A DNA stretch of 12,566 nucleotides from an uncultured Fimbriimonadales bacterium (GTDB lineage Bacteria; Armatimonadota; Fimbriimonadia; Fimbriimonadales; GBS-DC), in assembly GCA_937934465.1 (NCBI GenBank), contig CALGZO010000302.1, positions 1-12,566 on the forward strand, given 5' to 3'. Below the pieces are notes generated by a model that worked only from the letters and a program-made list of their open reading frames with translations, did not search any database and was not told the origin of the DNA. A program made the position numbers and the translations under genes. Below are positions 1-5,962 of the stretch, piece by piece (within the stretch, counting starts at the first letter, position 1; every line of letters begins with the position of its first letter).

Positions 1-22
1 CCAGAAAGTCGGATTTTCGCAT
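1..22 (-). CDS. 5' end of an unidentified gene, cut by the window edge
   Basis: Only the first seven codons are inside the window (M-R-K-S-D-F-L, ATG at 22-20). A strong Shine-Dalgarno AGGAGGTGA lies 9 bases upstream of the ATG and begins right after the TAG stop of the upstream gene (36-38). The two genes are therefore very probably co-transcribed and may be translationally coupled. Seven residues are too few to suggest a function. Confidence 0.6.
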
Positions 23-35
23 CAGGTATCACCTC

Positions 36-458
36 CTATCGTCCAGTGCCTTTTGCTTCTTCATCAGGCGGATGATTCCTCCCCTCCGCAGGGTAAAACA
101 CTTCCACTTCTGCGTAATCCACCGTGCCATCTACCTCAAATAAGACCTTTTTCAAGCCAAAATCCGAGTTTTTCGGAGGCAGATGCTTCCGACGATACAC
201 CAGACCATCCAAAAGAGCACCACGCTCCCCACGCCAGTAGGCGGCGTCGTAGTAGGGAGGTGGACACAGGTCGTCGGTTGCCTTGAGTGTCTTTTTCACG
301 GATTGTTGCAAGTCGGCGGGTAGGTCGTGGTCGGGTGGCAGGGAGTTGTTTTTGCCCATAGCCCCCTCCCCGTGCGCAATTGCCCACTCGCGCTGATAGG
401 CGCGCGGCGGGTGCGCATAGACAACGCTTTGCCTTGCAAGCACCGCTTCGGTAGGCAT
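36..458 (-). CDS. Hypothetical protein, 140 residues
   Basis: I do not recognise this protein. The start is well supported: AGGAGGG lies 5-6 bases before the ATG at 458. The product is soluble-looking, with no signal peptide or membrane segment. It is rich in charged residues and proline, with a tyrosine-rich stretch (PPPYYDAAYW, about residues 66-75) and a more ordered-looking segment (FGLKKVLFEVDGTVDYAEVE, about 99-118) that reads like two beta strands. The C-terminal 20 residues are hydrophilic and probably disordered. It is followed within 14 bases by another gene with a strong ribosome binding site, so it is likely the first or an early member of a small minus-strand operon. I assign no function; gene status rests on the ribosome binding site, length and coupling. 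Confidence 0.7.
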   Translation of the reverse strand: MPTEAVLARQSVVYAHPPRAYQREWAIAHGEGAMGKNNSLPPDHDLPADLQQSVKKTLKATDDLCPPPYYDAAYWRGERGALLDGLVYRRKHLPPKNSDFGLKKVLFEVDGTVDYAEVEVFYPAEGRNHPPDEEAKGTGR

Positions 459-513
459 CGTTGCCCTCCTGTGGGTTTAGGTTCGCGGTGTCAAAATGGA
501 TTCCTGCTTATCA

Positions 514-585
514 TTACTCCTCCCATCCAGCACGCTCTGCAGACGCCTCGTAGAAGTAAATCTCCCAGTGCGAACCGTAAGAGGA
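514..585 (-). pseudogene. Possible C-terminal remnant of a lost minus-strand gene
   Basis: Reading leftward from about 585, one minus-strand frame gives a protein-like tail (WEIYFYEASAERAGWEE preceded by SSYGSH) that ends in three consecutive in-frame stop codons, TAA-TGA-TAA (516-508). Further upstream the same frame runs antisense through the LuxR-like gene and then through the palindrome cluster, where the translation is clearly repeat-derived. No start can be assigned. This may be the tail of a gene whose body was displaced. It could equally be chance, since only about 23 codons are involved. Confidence 0.2.
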
Positions 586-589
586 CTGT

Positions 590-778
590 TTGAGCGTGCG
601 GGAGCGGGAGTGTTTGCAGGCGATGGCGGACTGTGGGGACGCCCAGCGCGCGGCGCAGCGGCTGAGAGTGAGCGTGCGCACGGTACATAACGAGTTGGCA
701 AGCGTGCGTGCGAAGTTGGGTGTGGGGACGACTTTGGAGGCGGTGGTGTGGGCGTTGCGGCGTGGTGTGGCGCAGTGA
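590..778 (+). CDS. Stand-alone LuxR/GerE-type helix-turn-helix protein (or fragment)
   Basis: The 62-residue product matches a LuxR-type DNA-binding domain along its whole length: the opening LSVREREcL block, the recognition region RLRVSVRTVHNELASVRAKLGV, then the closing helix ending LRRGVAQ. In the family this domain normally follows a receiver or ligand-binding domain; here nothing precedes it. An in-frame TAA at 578-580 leaves only three codons upstream, and the best start is the TTG at 590 with GAGG five bases before it. It is either a minimal single-domain regulator or the surviving end of a NarL/FixJ- or LuxR-type regulator. It converges on the sensor kinase gene across the palindrome cluster; a functional link to that kinase is only a possibility. 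The fold call is firm; that it is an intact gene is less sure. Confidence 0.6.
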   Translation: MSVRERECLQAMADCGDAQRAAQRLRVSVRTVHNELASVRAKLGVGTTLEAVVWALRRGVAQ

Positions 779-801
779 GGGGTGTGTGTTGGTTGGCGTG
801 G

Positions 802-885
802 CTTGTACATTCTTGTCCAAGCGTGTGTCGTCGGCAGGACGCTTTGCGACGCCAAAACGGGTGCGACGACATTCCTGTCGTCGCA
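802..885 (+). repeat. Composite repeat unit, diverged copy 1
   Basis: This is the first of three like-organised units. A degenerate family A palindrome (802-821, one stem mismatch) is followed by a spacer containing GGCAGGACGCTT, then a broken family B half (TGCGACGCC from 845). A perfect 10-bp stem with a 4-base loop, TGCGACGACA-TTCC-TGTCGTCGCA (862-885), stands where the second half of family B would be. Confidence 0.6.
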
Positions 886-913
886 GAATCCGTCAGCAGG
901 ACGCTCCAAGTGG

Positions 914-983
914 TTTGGACATTTGTGTCCAAGCGTAGTTCGTTGGCAGGACGCTTTGCGACGCCACGAAAGGCGTCGCACCT
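914..983 (+). repeat. Composite repeat unit, copy 2
   Basis: This unit holds a family A palindrome (914-933), the spacer TAGTTCGTTGGCAGGACGCT, and a perfect family B palindrome (957-980). It is followed 82 bases later by a near-identical unit at 996-1066. The two differ at only a few positions, in the outer A stem, the spacer (GCAGGAC versus TGGGGAT) and the B loop. Confidence 0.75.
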
Positions 984-995
984 GCGCTCGCGTGG

Positions 996-1066
996 CTTGG
1001 ACATTTGTGTCCAAGCGTAGTTCGTTGGTGGGGATGCTTTGCGACGCCAAGAAAGGCGTCGCACCT
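996..1066 (+). repeat. Composite repeat unit, copy 3
   Basis: This is a direct repeat of 914-983: perfect family A palindrome (996-1015), spacer TAGTTCGTTGG and onward, perfect family B palindrome (1040-1063). Similarity to the previous unit fades after 1066. Confidence 0.75.
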
Positions 1067-1203
1067 GTGTTGTTCGTCGGCGGGGACGCCGACGCTACGC
1101 TCCTGTGGCTTGGACAATCTTGTCCAAGCGTTTGCGCACGGACAGGAATGTCCGTGCTACAGTGGCTTGGACAGTCTTGTCCAAGCGTTTTCGTCGGCGT
1201 GAA

Positions 1204-1265
1204 CACCAATACAACGACGCCACGAATGGCGTCGCACCAATACAACGACGCCAAGAAAGGCGTCG
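1204..1265 (+). repeat. 31-bp tandem duplication of a family B palindrome
   Basis: Two adjacent 31-base units (1204-1234 and 1235-1265) share CACCAATACAACGACGCC and the closing GGCGTCG, differing at two bases inside the hairpin loop region. Each unit contains one family B palindrome, so the family has grown here by tandem duplication as well as dispersal. Confidence 0.8.
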
Positions 1266-1297
1266 CACCGACGCTCGCGTCTGCACAGACGCCGACG

Positions 1298-3943
1298 CTA
1301 CGCCGCTTGAGCCGTTTCGGCATTATCAGGAAGCCAGCGCGCCAACGCCTCGCGCAGCTTCTCTGCCTGTATCGGCTTGCTGAGATAGTCGTTCATGCCA
1401 CACGCAAGGCACTTCTCGCGGTCGCCCTCCAGCGCGTTTGCTGTGAGGGCAATAATCGGCGTGGCAACGCCCTGCTCGCGCAGTACGCGCGTCGCCTCGT
1501 AGCCGTCCATCTCCGGCATCTGGCAGTCCATCAGAATTAAATCATAGGCGTTTGCAGTCGCTTTCTGTACCGCCTCTAAGCCGTTGACGGCAACTTCCAC
1601 TTGCACCTGCAGCTTGCCGAGCAGGCGCGTGGCGACCTTGCGATTGACCTCGTTGTCTTCCACCAGTAGGATCCGCGCGTTGGGGAAGGCTTCGGGCAGT
1701 TCGGCTTTGTCTGGCTCGGCTTGGGCTTGGGGCGGCTGCACAGCAGGCAGTGGCAGGTCCACATAGAACAGGCTCCCCACGCCCACTTCGCTCTCCGCGC
1801 CGATGCGTCCACCCATCAGCTCCGCCAGTTTTTTGCAGATGGTCAATCCCAAGCCAGTGCCGCCGTACTTGCGCGTGGTGGAGCTGTCCGATTGCGTGAA
1901 CGCCTCGAAGAGGCTGTCTAACTTCTCGGTGGGAACGCCGATGCCTGTGTCTTGCACGCCTATCCACACGCCTTGCGGGTAGGTCGCGCTGGGCATCAGA
2001 ATGAGTTTTACTTCGCCCTGTTCGGTGAACTTGATTGCGTTGCTGATGAAGTTCGCCACAATCTGGCGCAGGCGCACGGGGTCGCCTGCCACCCATTCGG
2101 GGGTGTTCGGGTCGATTTGTGCGTGGAGCACCAGCCCTTTCTCGCTGGCGCGCCCGCCGAACAGCGCGACCACCTCGTGCGCTATCTCGTGCAGGTTCAC
2201 AGGGATGCGCTCCAACTCCATCTTGCCTGCTTCAATCTTGGAGAGGTCTAAGATATCGTTGAGCAGCCCCAGCAGGTAGTGTGCGCTGTTTTTCAGGGTG
2301 CGCAGCAGCTCGGCTTGCTCAGCAGTGAGGGGCGTATCTTCCAATAGCTGCACCATGCCCAGCACGCCGTTCATCGGGGTGCGGATTTCGTGGCTCATGT
2401 TCGCCAGAAACTCCGACTTGGCGCGGCTGGCGGCTTCCGCGCGCACCGCCATCTCGTTCGCCTCTAACAGAGCCAGCTCCAATCGCTGATTGGTCTCTTC
2501 CAGCATCAGTTGCGCCATCTTCCGTTCGCTCACATCGCGCACCAGAATAACCACGCGCTCGTCGGTGTAGGGCACAAACCGCGCCTCGTAGTGATGCACC
2601 TCGCCCTGCACGGACAAGCTGTATTCCCACAGGAACGGCTGGCGCGTCTCCAACACAAAATACACGGGTCGCATCGCTTGCTCAGCGAACTCGTGCGGGA
2701 GACATTCGTAAATACTTCTGCCCAGCGCGAACTCTCTCGGTACTGCTAACTGGCTCTCGTCGTAGGCGTAAATCTCGTGGTACACGCCGTCGCGGTCAAT
2801 CACGAAGAGCAGATCGGGCAGCGCGGCAAGCAGCGAGTTGAGATACCGCTCGCGCTCCTGAATGTGGCGCAGAAGCTCTATCTGTTCGGTCTGGTCGATA
2901 GAGACGCCCACTAATGTTTTGAGGCGACCGTGTTCGTCGTAGAGGTGCGAGTAATAGGTTCGGTAGTAGCGTCCTTTCCACTCACGCTCTGTGATGAGCG
3001 GTTCGCCCTGCAAGGCGCGTTGCAAATCGTCGCAGATTTCGGGGTGGTCTGCCATCATCTCGAACAGGTTGCGACTTGGGGGCGGCTCGTGGGGAGGGCG
3101 CTGTGGCATATGGCGCAACGCCGCGCCTTCCGTAAGCAGCAGGTTGCCCTCCGTGTCGGTTACGAACACCAGTATCGGCGCGTGTGCTAATATCTGCTCG
3201 CGCAGGTGGTTCAGGTACATCAACTGTTCCTGCTGCGCCTGCGCGCGCAGTTGAGCCATAGCGCGATAGCGCAGCGCCACAAAAGATACCAATCCTATCA
3301 GCAACGAGAGGACGCCCGCAAAGGTTAGATATTGCTGGTACACCTGTATCAAGACAGCCTGTTTCTGGAGATACTCGTCCGCAGCCACATCGACGCCGAC
3401 TGCGCCAATCACCTTGCCCCCCGAATCGCGCAGGGGCACATAGGCGGAGATAAAACTGCCCCACCGCTCTGTCACAATATCGGTTACCTGCGCTTGCCCT
3501 GTCGTGAACACGAGGTGCGCATACGGGTTGGCTTCCGAGTATTCGTCGCCGATGTAGGATTTGTCTTCCACGCCATCGTTGTCGTGGTCGCCTGGCGGCG
3601 TTGCGTCCAGCACGAAGTATATCTTCCCCTCTTTGCGCACAAAAGTATAGATGAACTTGATTTTTGGGTTGGTCGCTTGAATTTTCGCCAGTGGCTCGAT
3701 AGCGCGTTGGTACTGTTCGGTCTGTTCCTCGCCCACCTGAAAGGCTTGGTGCTGTTCGGGGTCTATAACGGTCGCTGCCGCGCGGGCGAGGTTGAGCAAG
3801 TTATTATTAAACTCTTGCTCAAAGAGAGTTTTGGACTCGTTGTAGAATTGTTGGAGCGCGATAGCCGCCACAGCGAACATCGTGAACGCCGTCGCTGCGC
3901 CCCACAAGATTGGATAGCCCCACTGATGCAACCAGCGCTTCAT
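1298..3943 (-). CDS. Hybrid sensor histidine kinase (Cache-like, PAS-PAS-HisKA-HATPase-REC)
   Basis: This 881-residue inner-membrane kinase should sense an extracytoplasmic signal and phosphorylate its own receiver. Order of parts: membrane helix about 12-32; Cache-like periplasmic domain about 33-205, closing with the typical GxVxGAVGVDVA strand; second helix about 207-225; PAS 1 about 247-352; PAS 2 about 364-472; coiled coil about 475-510; HisKA with the SHEIRTP box (phospho-acceptor H518); HATPase with N631/N635, DTGIG (665-669) and GGTGLGL (694-700); and a receiver with E762/D763, phospho-acceptor D806, T834 and K856. All catalytic residues look intact. There is no HPt domain and no adjacent response regulator, so the phosphorelay partner is elsewhere. 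An unusual DHDNDGVED loop (119-127) in the sensor resembles a calcium-binding loop. No clear Shine-Dalgarno precedes the ATG. The stop codon lies in a repeat-derived motif at the edge of the palindrome cluster. Confidence 0.93.
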   Translation of the reverse strand: MKRWLHQWGYPILWGAATAFTMFAVAAIALQQFYNESKTLFEQEFNNNLLNLARAAATVIDPEQHQAFQVGEEQTEQYQRAIEPLAKIQATNPKIKFIYTFVRKEGKIYFVLDATPPGDHDNDGVEDKSYIGDEYSEANPYAHLVFTTGQAQVTDIVTERWGSFISAYVPLRDSGGKVIGAVGVDVAADEYLQKQAVLIQVYQQYLTFAGVLSLLIGLVSFVALRYRAMAQLRAQAQQEQLMYLNHLREQILAHAPILVFVTDTEGNLLLTEGAALRHMPQRPPHEPPPSRNLFEMMADHPEICDDLQRALQGEPLITEREWKGRYYRTYYSHLYDEHGRLKTLVGVSIDQTEQIELLRHIQERERYLNSLLAALPDLLFVIDRDGVYHEIYAYDESQLAVPREFALGRSIYECLPHEFAEQAMRPVYFVLETRQPFLWEYSLSVQGEVHHYEARFVPYTDERVVILVRDVSERKMAQLMLEETNQRLELALLEANEMAVRAEAASRAKSEFLANMSHEIRTPMNGVLGMVQLLEDTPLTAEQAELLRTLKNSAHYLLGLLNDILDLSKIEAGKMELERIPVNLHEIAHEVVALFGGRASEKGLVLHAQIDPNTPEWVAGDPVRLRQIVANFISNAIKFTEQGEVKLILMPSATYPQGVWIGVQDTGIGVPTEKLDSLFEAFTQSDSSTTRKYGGTGLGLTICKKLAELMGGRIGAESEVGVGSLFYVDLPLPAVQPPQAQAEPDKAELPEAFPNARILLVEDNEVNRKVATRLLGKLQVQVEVAVNGLEAVQKATANAYDLILMDCQMPEMDGYEATRVLREQGVATPIIALTANALEGDREKCLACGMNDYLSKPIQAEKLREALARWLPDNAETAQAA

Positions 3944-3978
3944 ACCGAGGGGGTTATTCCATAGATAAGGGAGTAATT

Positions 3979-4048
3979 GGAGTCGGTTCTCCGAATTGCG
4001 ACGCTTACTTTGAGTCGCAGGCGAGGAGTCTCAATAGAGACTTTTTTT
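3979..4048 (+). promoter_or_regulatory. Structured + strand leader ending in a terminator-like hairpin
   Basis: Three successive stem-loops lie between the divergent kinase and beta-lactamase-like genes: GGAG/CTCC (3979-3992), TGCGAC/GTCGCA (3997-4019), and AGTCTC-AATA-GAGACT (4027-4042), the last running into seven T residues (4042-4048). The final element has the form of a weak intrinsic terminator on the + strand, 60 bases before the ATG at 4110. No + gene ends upstream of it, so it would act either as an attenuator for the downstream operon or as the end of a short transcript. The 6-bp stem is only half GC, so function is uncertain. A perfect 10-bp palindrome, CTCTGCAGAG (4066-4075), follows and could be an operator. 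Confidence 0.35.
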
Positions 4049-4109
4049 GAAGATTTTAAGTTATCCTCTGCAGAGAGGCAACGGCGCAGATGTCAGGTAA
4101 ACTTAGGGT

Positions 4110-4979
4110 ATGGCGCGCGACCCGAAACCGCTCAAAGCAAAGCTGGATGCACTGTGTGAACGCCATCGCGGCGTGATGGGCTACAGCCTGTATCACACCA
4201 AGCACAACCATCGTATCCACTATCGCGGCGATGAGATTTTTCCGACCGCCAGCACTATCAAGGTCGCTGTGATGAGCAAAGCGATGGAGGAGATCGACGC
4301 AGGACGCCTGAGCTACAGCGAGAAGCTGCCCATCACCCCTGAGGATATCCGCGAAGGCTCCGGACTGTTGCAGTTCTACAAGGAGAACCAGTCGGTAGAG
4401 GTGAAGCTGCTGCTGCACCTGATGATTACCGTCAGCGACAACACGGCGACGATTATGTTGGCGCGTCGGCTGGGCACGGTGGAGGTGAACCGCCACTTGG
4501 AGCGGCTGGGCTTTCGCAACACCAAGTTGCTCGCGCTCCATCCGCCCGACGACGCCGAGCTCAAGGCGCTGCGCGATAAGTGGGGCATGGGCATGTGTAC
4601 CCCGAACGAGATGGTCGGATTGCTGGACGCGATACGCGCCTACAAAGCCGCCTCGCCCGCCGCGTGCGAGCGGATGCTGCGCATTATGAGCCATCAGTAC
4701 TACGACGACCTGATTGGCGCGTCTGTGCCCCCGTGGGTGACGGCGTGCCTGAAGTCGGGGGCGATTAACCGTTCGCGCTCGGATGTAGGGATTGTGTTTG
4801 CGCCGTCGGGGGCGTACCTGCTGGCGCTGTTCACGAAAGAGAACGAGGACACGCGCTGGACGCCTGAGAACGAGGCGGAGAACGCCATCCGCGAAGCGGC
4901 GCAGATAGTGTGGCGGTTCTATCATCCGCGCGACCCGTGGCGTCCGCCCCGAAACGCGGAGCGGTTCGCGGCAATCTAA
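4110..4979 (+). CDS. Serine beta-lactamase / transpeptidase-like hydrolase (class A fold)
   Basis: This 289-residue protein has the penicillin-recognising serine hydrolase motifs in the right order and spacing: S48-T-I-K51 (nucleophile and general base), S109-D-N111, and K215-S-G217. The class A omega-loop glutamate that drives deacylation is not evident: the expected position, about 34 residues after SDN, is a HPPDD segment. Real antibiotic hydrolysis is therefore doubtful, and a peptidase- or esterase-like role on cell wall or another substrate is as likely. The start is fixed, because an in-frame TAG (4104-4106) lies just before the ATG. The N-terminus is charged with no signal peptide or membrane helix, so the protein looks cytoplasmic, which is odd for this fold. 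The Shine-Dalgarno is weak (AGG about 12 bases upstream). It is the first gene of a five-gene + operon; its TAA ends 15 bases before the signal peptidase ATG. Confidence 0.85.
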   Translation: MARDPKPLKAKLDALCERHRGVMGYSLYHTKHNHRIHYRGDEIFPTASTIKVAVMSKAMEEIDAGRLSYSEKLPITPEDIREGSGLLQFYKENQSVEVKLLLHLMITVSDNTATIMLARRLGTVEVNRHLERLGFRNTKLLALHPPDDAELKALRDKWGMGMCTPNEMVGLLDAIRAYKAASPAACERMLRIMSHQYYDDLIGASVPPWVTACLKSGAINRSRSDVGIVFAPSGAYLLALFTKENEDTRWTPENEAENAIREAAQIVWRFYHPRDPWRPPRNAERFAAI

Positions 4980-4994
4980 GGAGGTTCACCCGCG

Positions 4995-5456
4995 ATGCAA
5001 GCAACGGATACTCTGGAACGACGCCGCGCCCTGCGCACCACCCGCTCACTAATCTTGCTCACCATCTTCGGGCTGCTCGCGCTCTTTTTCGCGTTGAACT
5101 TCCGTATCGTGGTGGTGACCGGACCCTCGATGGAGCCGACCTACAAAAGCGGCGATCGGCTGTTGATGACCACCGCCTACTGGCTGTTTGGCGACATCCA
5201 GCGCGGCGATGTGGTGGTGATTATCCGCCCCAACGGCGAGCTGTTAATCAAGCGCGTGGTCGCCCTCGCGGGCGAGCGCGTGCCCGAAAAGTATTGGACG
5301 CCGCTGGTGTATATGATGGGCGGGCAAGTGCCTGAAGGACATATCTTCGTGGTGGGCGATAACTTGGCGCGGTCGGAGGATAGCCGCCAGATAGGCGCGA
5401 TTCCGCTGAGTTATGTGCAGGGCAAGATTGTCGGCGGTCGGGGGGAGCTGCCTTGA
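4995..5456 (+). CDS. lepB: Signal peptidase I
   Basis: This membrane-anchored serine protease removes signal peptides from exported proteins (family S26). The 153 residues show one N-terminal membrane helix (about 18-37), then box B GPSMEPT with nucleophile S45, box C with GDRL, box D with LLIKRVVALAGE carrying the general base K86, and box E GDN-x3-SxDSR (121-131). At this length, with a single helix, it resembles the short form common outside Proteobacteria and lacks the large extra domain of the E. coli enzyme. The start is supported by AAGGAGG (ending at 4984) ten bases upstream, which overlaps the stop of the preceding gene. Its TGA overlaps the ATG of the Nudix gene by one base, showing operon organisation. 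The genome may carry other copies; this one could be dedicated to envelope products of this operon. Confidence 0.93.
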   Translation: MQATDTLERRRALRTTRSLILLTIFGLLALFFALNFRIVVVTGPSMEPTYKSGDRLLMTTAYWLFGDIQRGDVVVIIRPNGELLIKRVVALAGERVPEKYWTPLVYMMGGQVPEGHIFVVGDNLARSEDSRQIGAIPLSYVQGKIVGGRGELP

Positions 5457-5962
5457 TGGACTGGGATGCGTTGGAGGCGGTGTGGGCGGGTCGGCGGATG
5501 CGGTTCGTTCCGACAGGGCACGCGCGTGCGCTGCCGCCGCCGTGCTATGTGGTCGTGCTGATTAGCGACGGCGCAGGACGCTATCTGCTGGCGAACATTC
5601 GCGAGCGGGGCTACTGCGCGCCGAGCGGACGCATCGAGGCGGACGAGACGCCTGAAGCCGCCGCCCGACGCGAGGCGTATGAGGAGTCGGGCGCGGTGGT
5701 CGAATCGCTGCACCTGCTGGGCGACTATGTGCTGACGCCGTGCAGCGCACAGGAGCCGTCGCCCTGCCGTGCGCCCGTGTTCCTGACACGCGCCGAACGG
5801 CTCGACGCGCTCGATGCCCACTTCGAATCGCAGGGCGTGCGCTGGGCGTCGCTGGCGGAGCTGCCACAAATCTATTACGACTGGTCGCCCCTGATAGAGG
5901 CGGTATTTTACTATGCAGAGGAACGGCGCAAGTCGCTCTGGGAACGGCAAGGCGAAGGTTAA
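5456..5962 (+). CDS. Nudix hydrolase
   Basis: This is a predicted hydrolase of a nucleoside diphosphate linked to another group, with a metal-dependent active site. The 168-residue protein carries a perfect Nudix box, G-x5-E-x7-REAYEESGA, at residues 58-80 (G58, E64, R72, E73, E76, E77), which supplies the metal-binding glutamates. The preceding strand YVVVLISDGAGRYLLANIRE and the CAPSGRIE turn are typical of the fold. Substrate cannot be predicted. The ATG at 5456 overlaps the lepB stop (TGATG) and has GGGGGAG eight bases upstream. A TTG at 5453 is a less likely alternative start. The last 50 bases overlap the start of the O-antigen-ligase-like gene. Within the operon it might act on nucleotide sugars or their by-products, which is inference from context only. 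Confidence 0.9.
   Translation: MDWDALEAVWAGRRMRFVPTGHARALPPPCYVVVLISDGAGRYLLANIRERGYCAPSGRIEADETPEAAARREAYEESGAVVESLHLLGDYVLTPCSAQEPSPCRAPVFLTRAERLDALDAHFESQGVRWASLAELPQIYYDWSPLIEAVFYYAEERRKSLWERQGEG

Larger units (their letters stand above)
799..1297. repeat. Cluster of about twelve short palindromes between convergent genes
   Basis: This gene-free stretch of about 500 bases is almost entirely palindromic repeats. Family A shares a GACA-N4-TGTC core: CTTGGACA-N4-TGTCCAAG at 996-1015, 1109-1128 and 1166-1185, near-perfect copies at 802-821 and 914-933, and variants with different but still paired stems at 862-885 (10-bp stem) and 1136-1157 (9-bp stem). Family B is GCGACGCC-N6-GGCGTCGC, at 957-980, 1040-1063, 1215-1234 and 1246-1265. 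Two further hairpins lie at 1076-1093 (GTCGGCG/CGCCGAC) and 1277-1292 (GCGTCTG/CAGACGC). The cluster separates the 3' ends of a + gene (778) and a - gene (1298), the usual site of REP-type elements. Long open frames on both strands here are by-products of the repeats. No transposase, tRNA or CRISPR-like regular spacing is present. Confidence 0.85.

Noticed and set aside
799..1297. CRISPR array
   Set aside because: The repeats are short perfect palindromes of two or more families with uneven spacing and no unique spacers of constant length; no cas gene is present.
514..1540. Long open frames on both strands across the palindrome cluster (for example 782-1540 + and 514-1323 -)
   Set aside because: Their translations repeat the same short peptides (such as GQDCPSH or TLGHKCP), which come from the palindromes, and their ends run antisense into the kinase or LuxR-like gene. 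No ribosome binding site supports them.
3939..3967. Sigma-70 type promoter TTCATA-N17-TAGATA on the + strand upstream of the hairpin leader
   Set aside because: Matches are only 4/6 and 3/6, and the -35 lies over the kinase start codon; too weak to list as a feature.
4056..4925. 289-codon minus frame opposite the beta-lactamase-like gene
   Set aside because: The + frame holds the three catalytic motifs in order; the minus frame is low-complexity and unrecognisable.
4110..4979. Calling this an antibiotic-resistance beta-lactamase
   Set aside because: No export signal and no evident omega-loop glutamate; the fold alone does not show activity on antibiotics.
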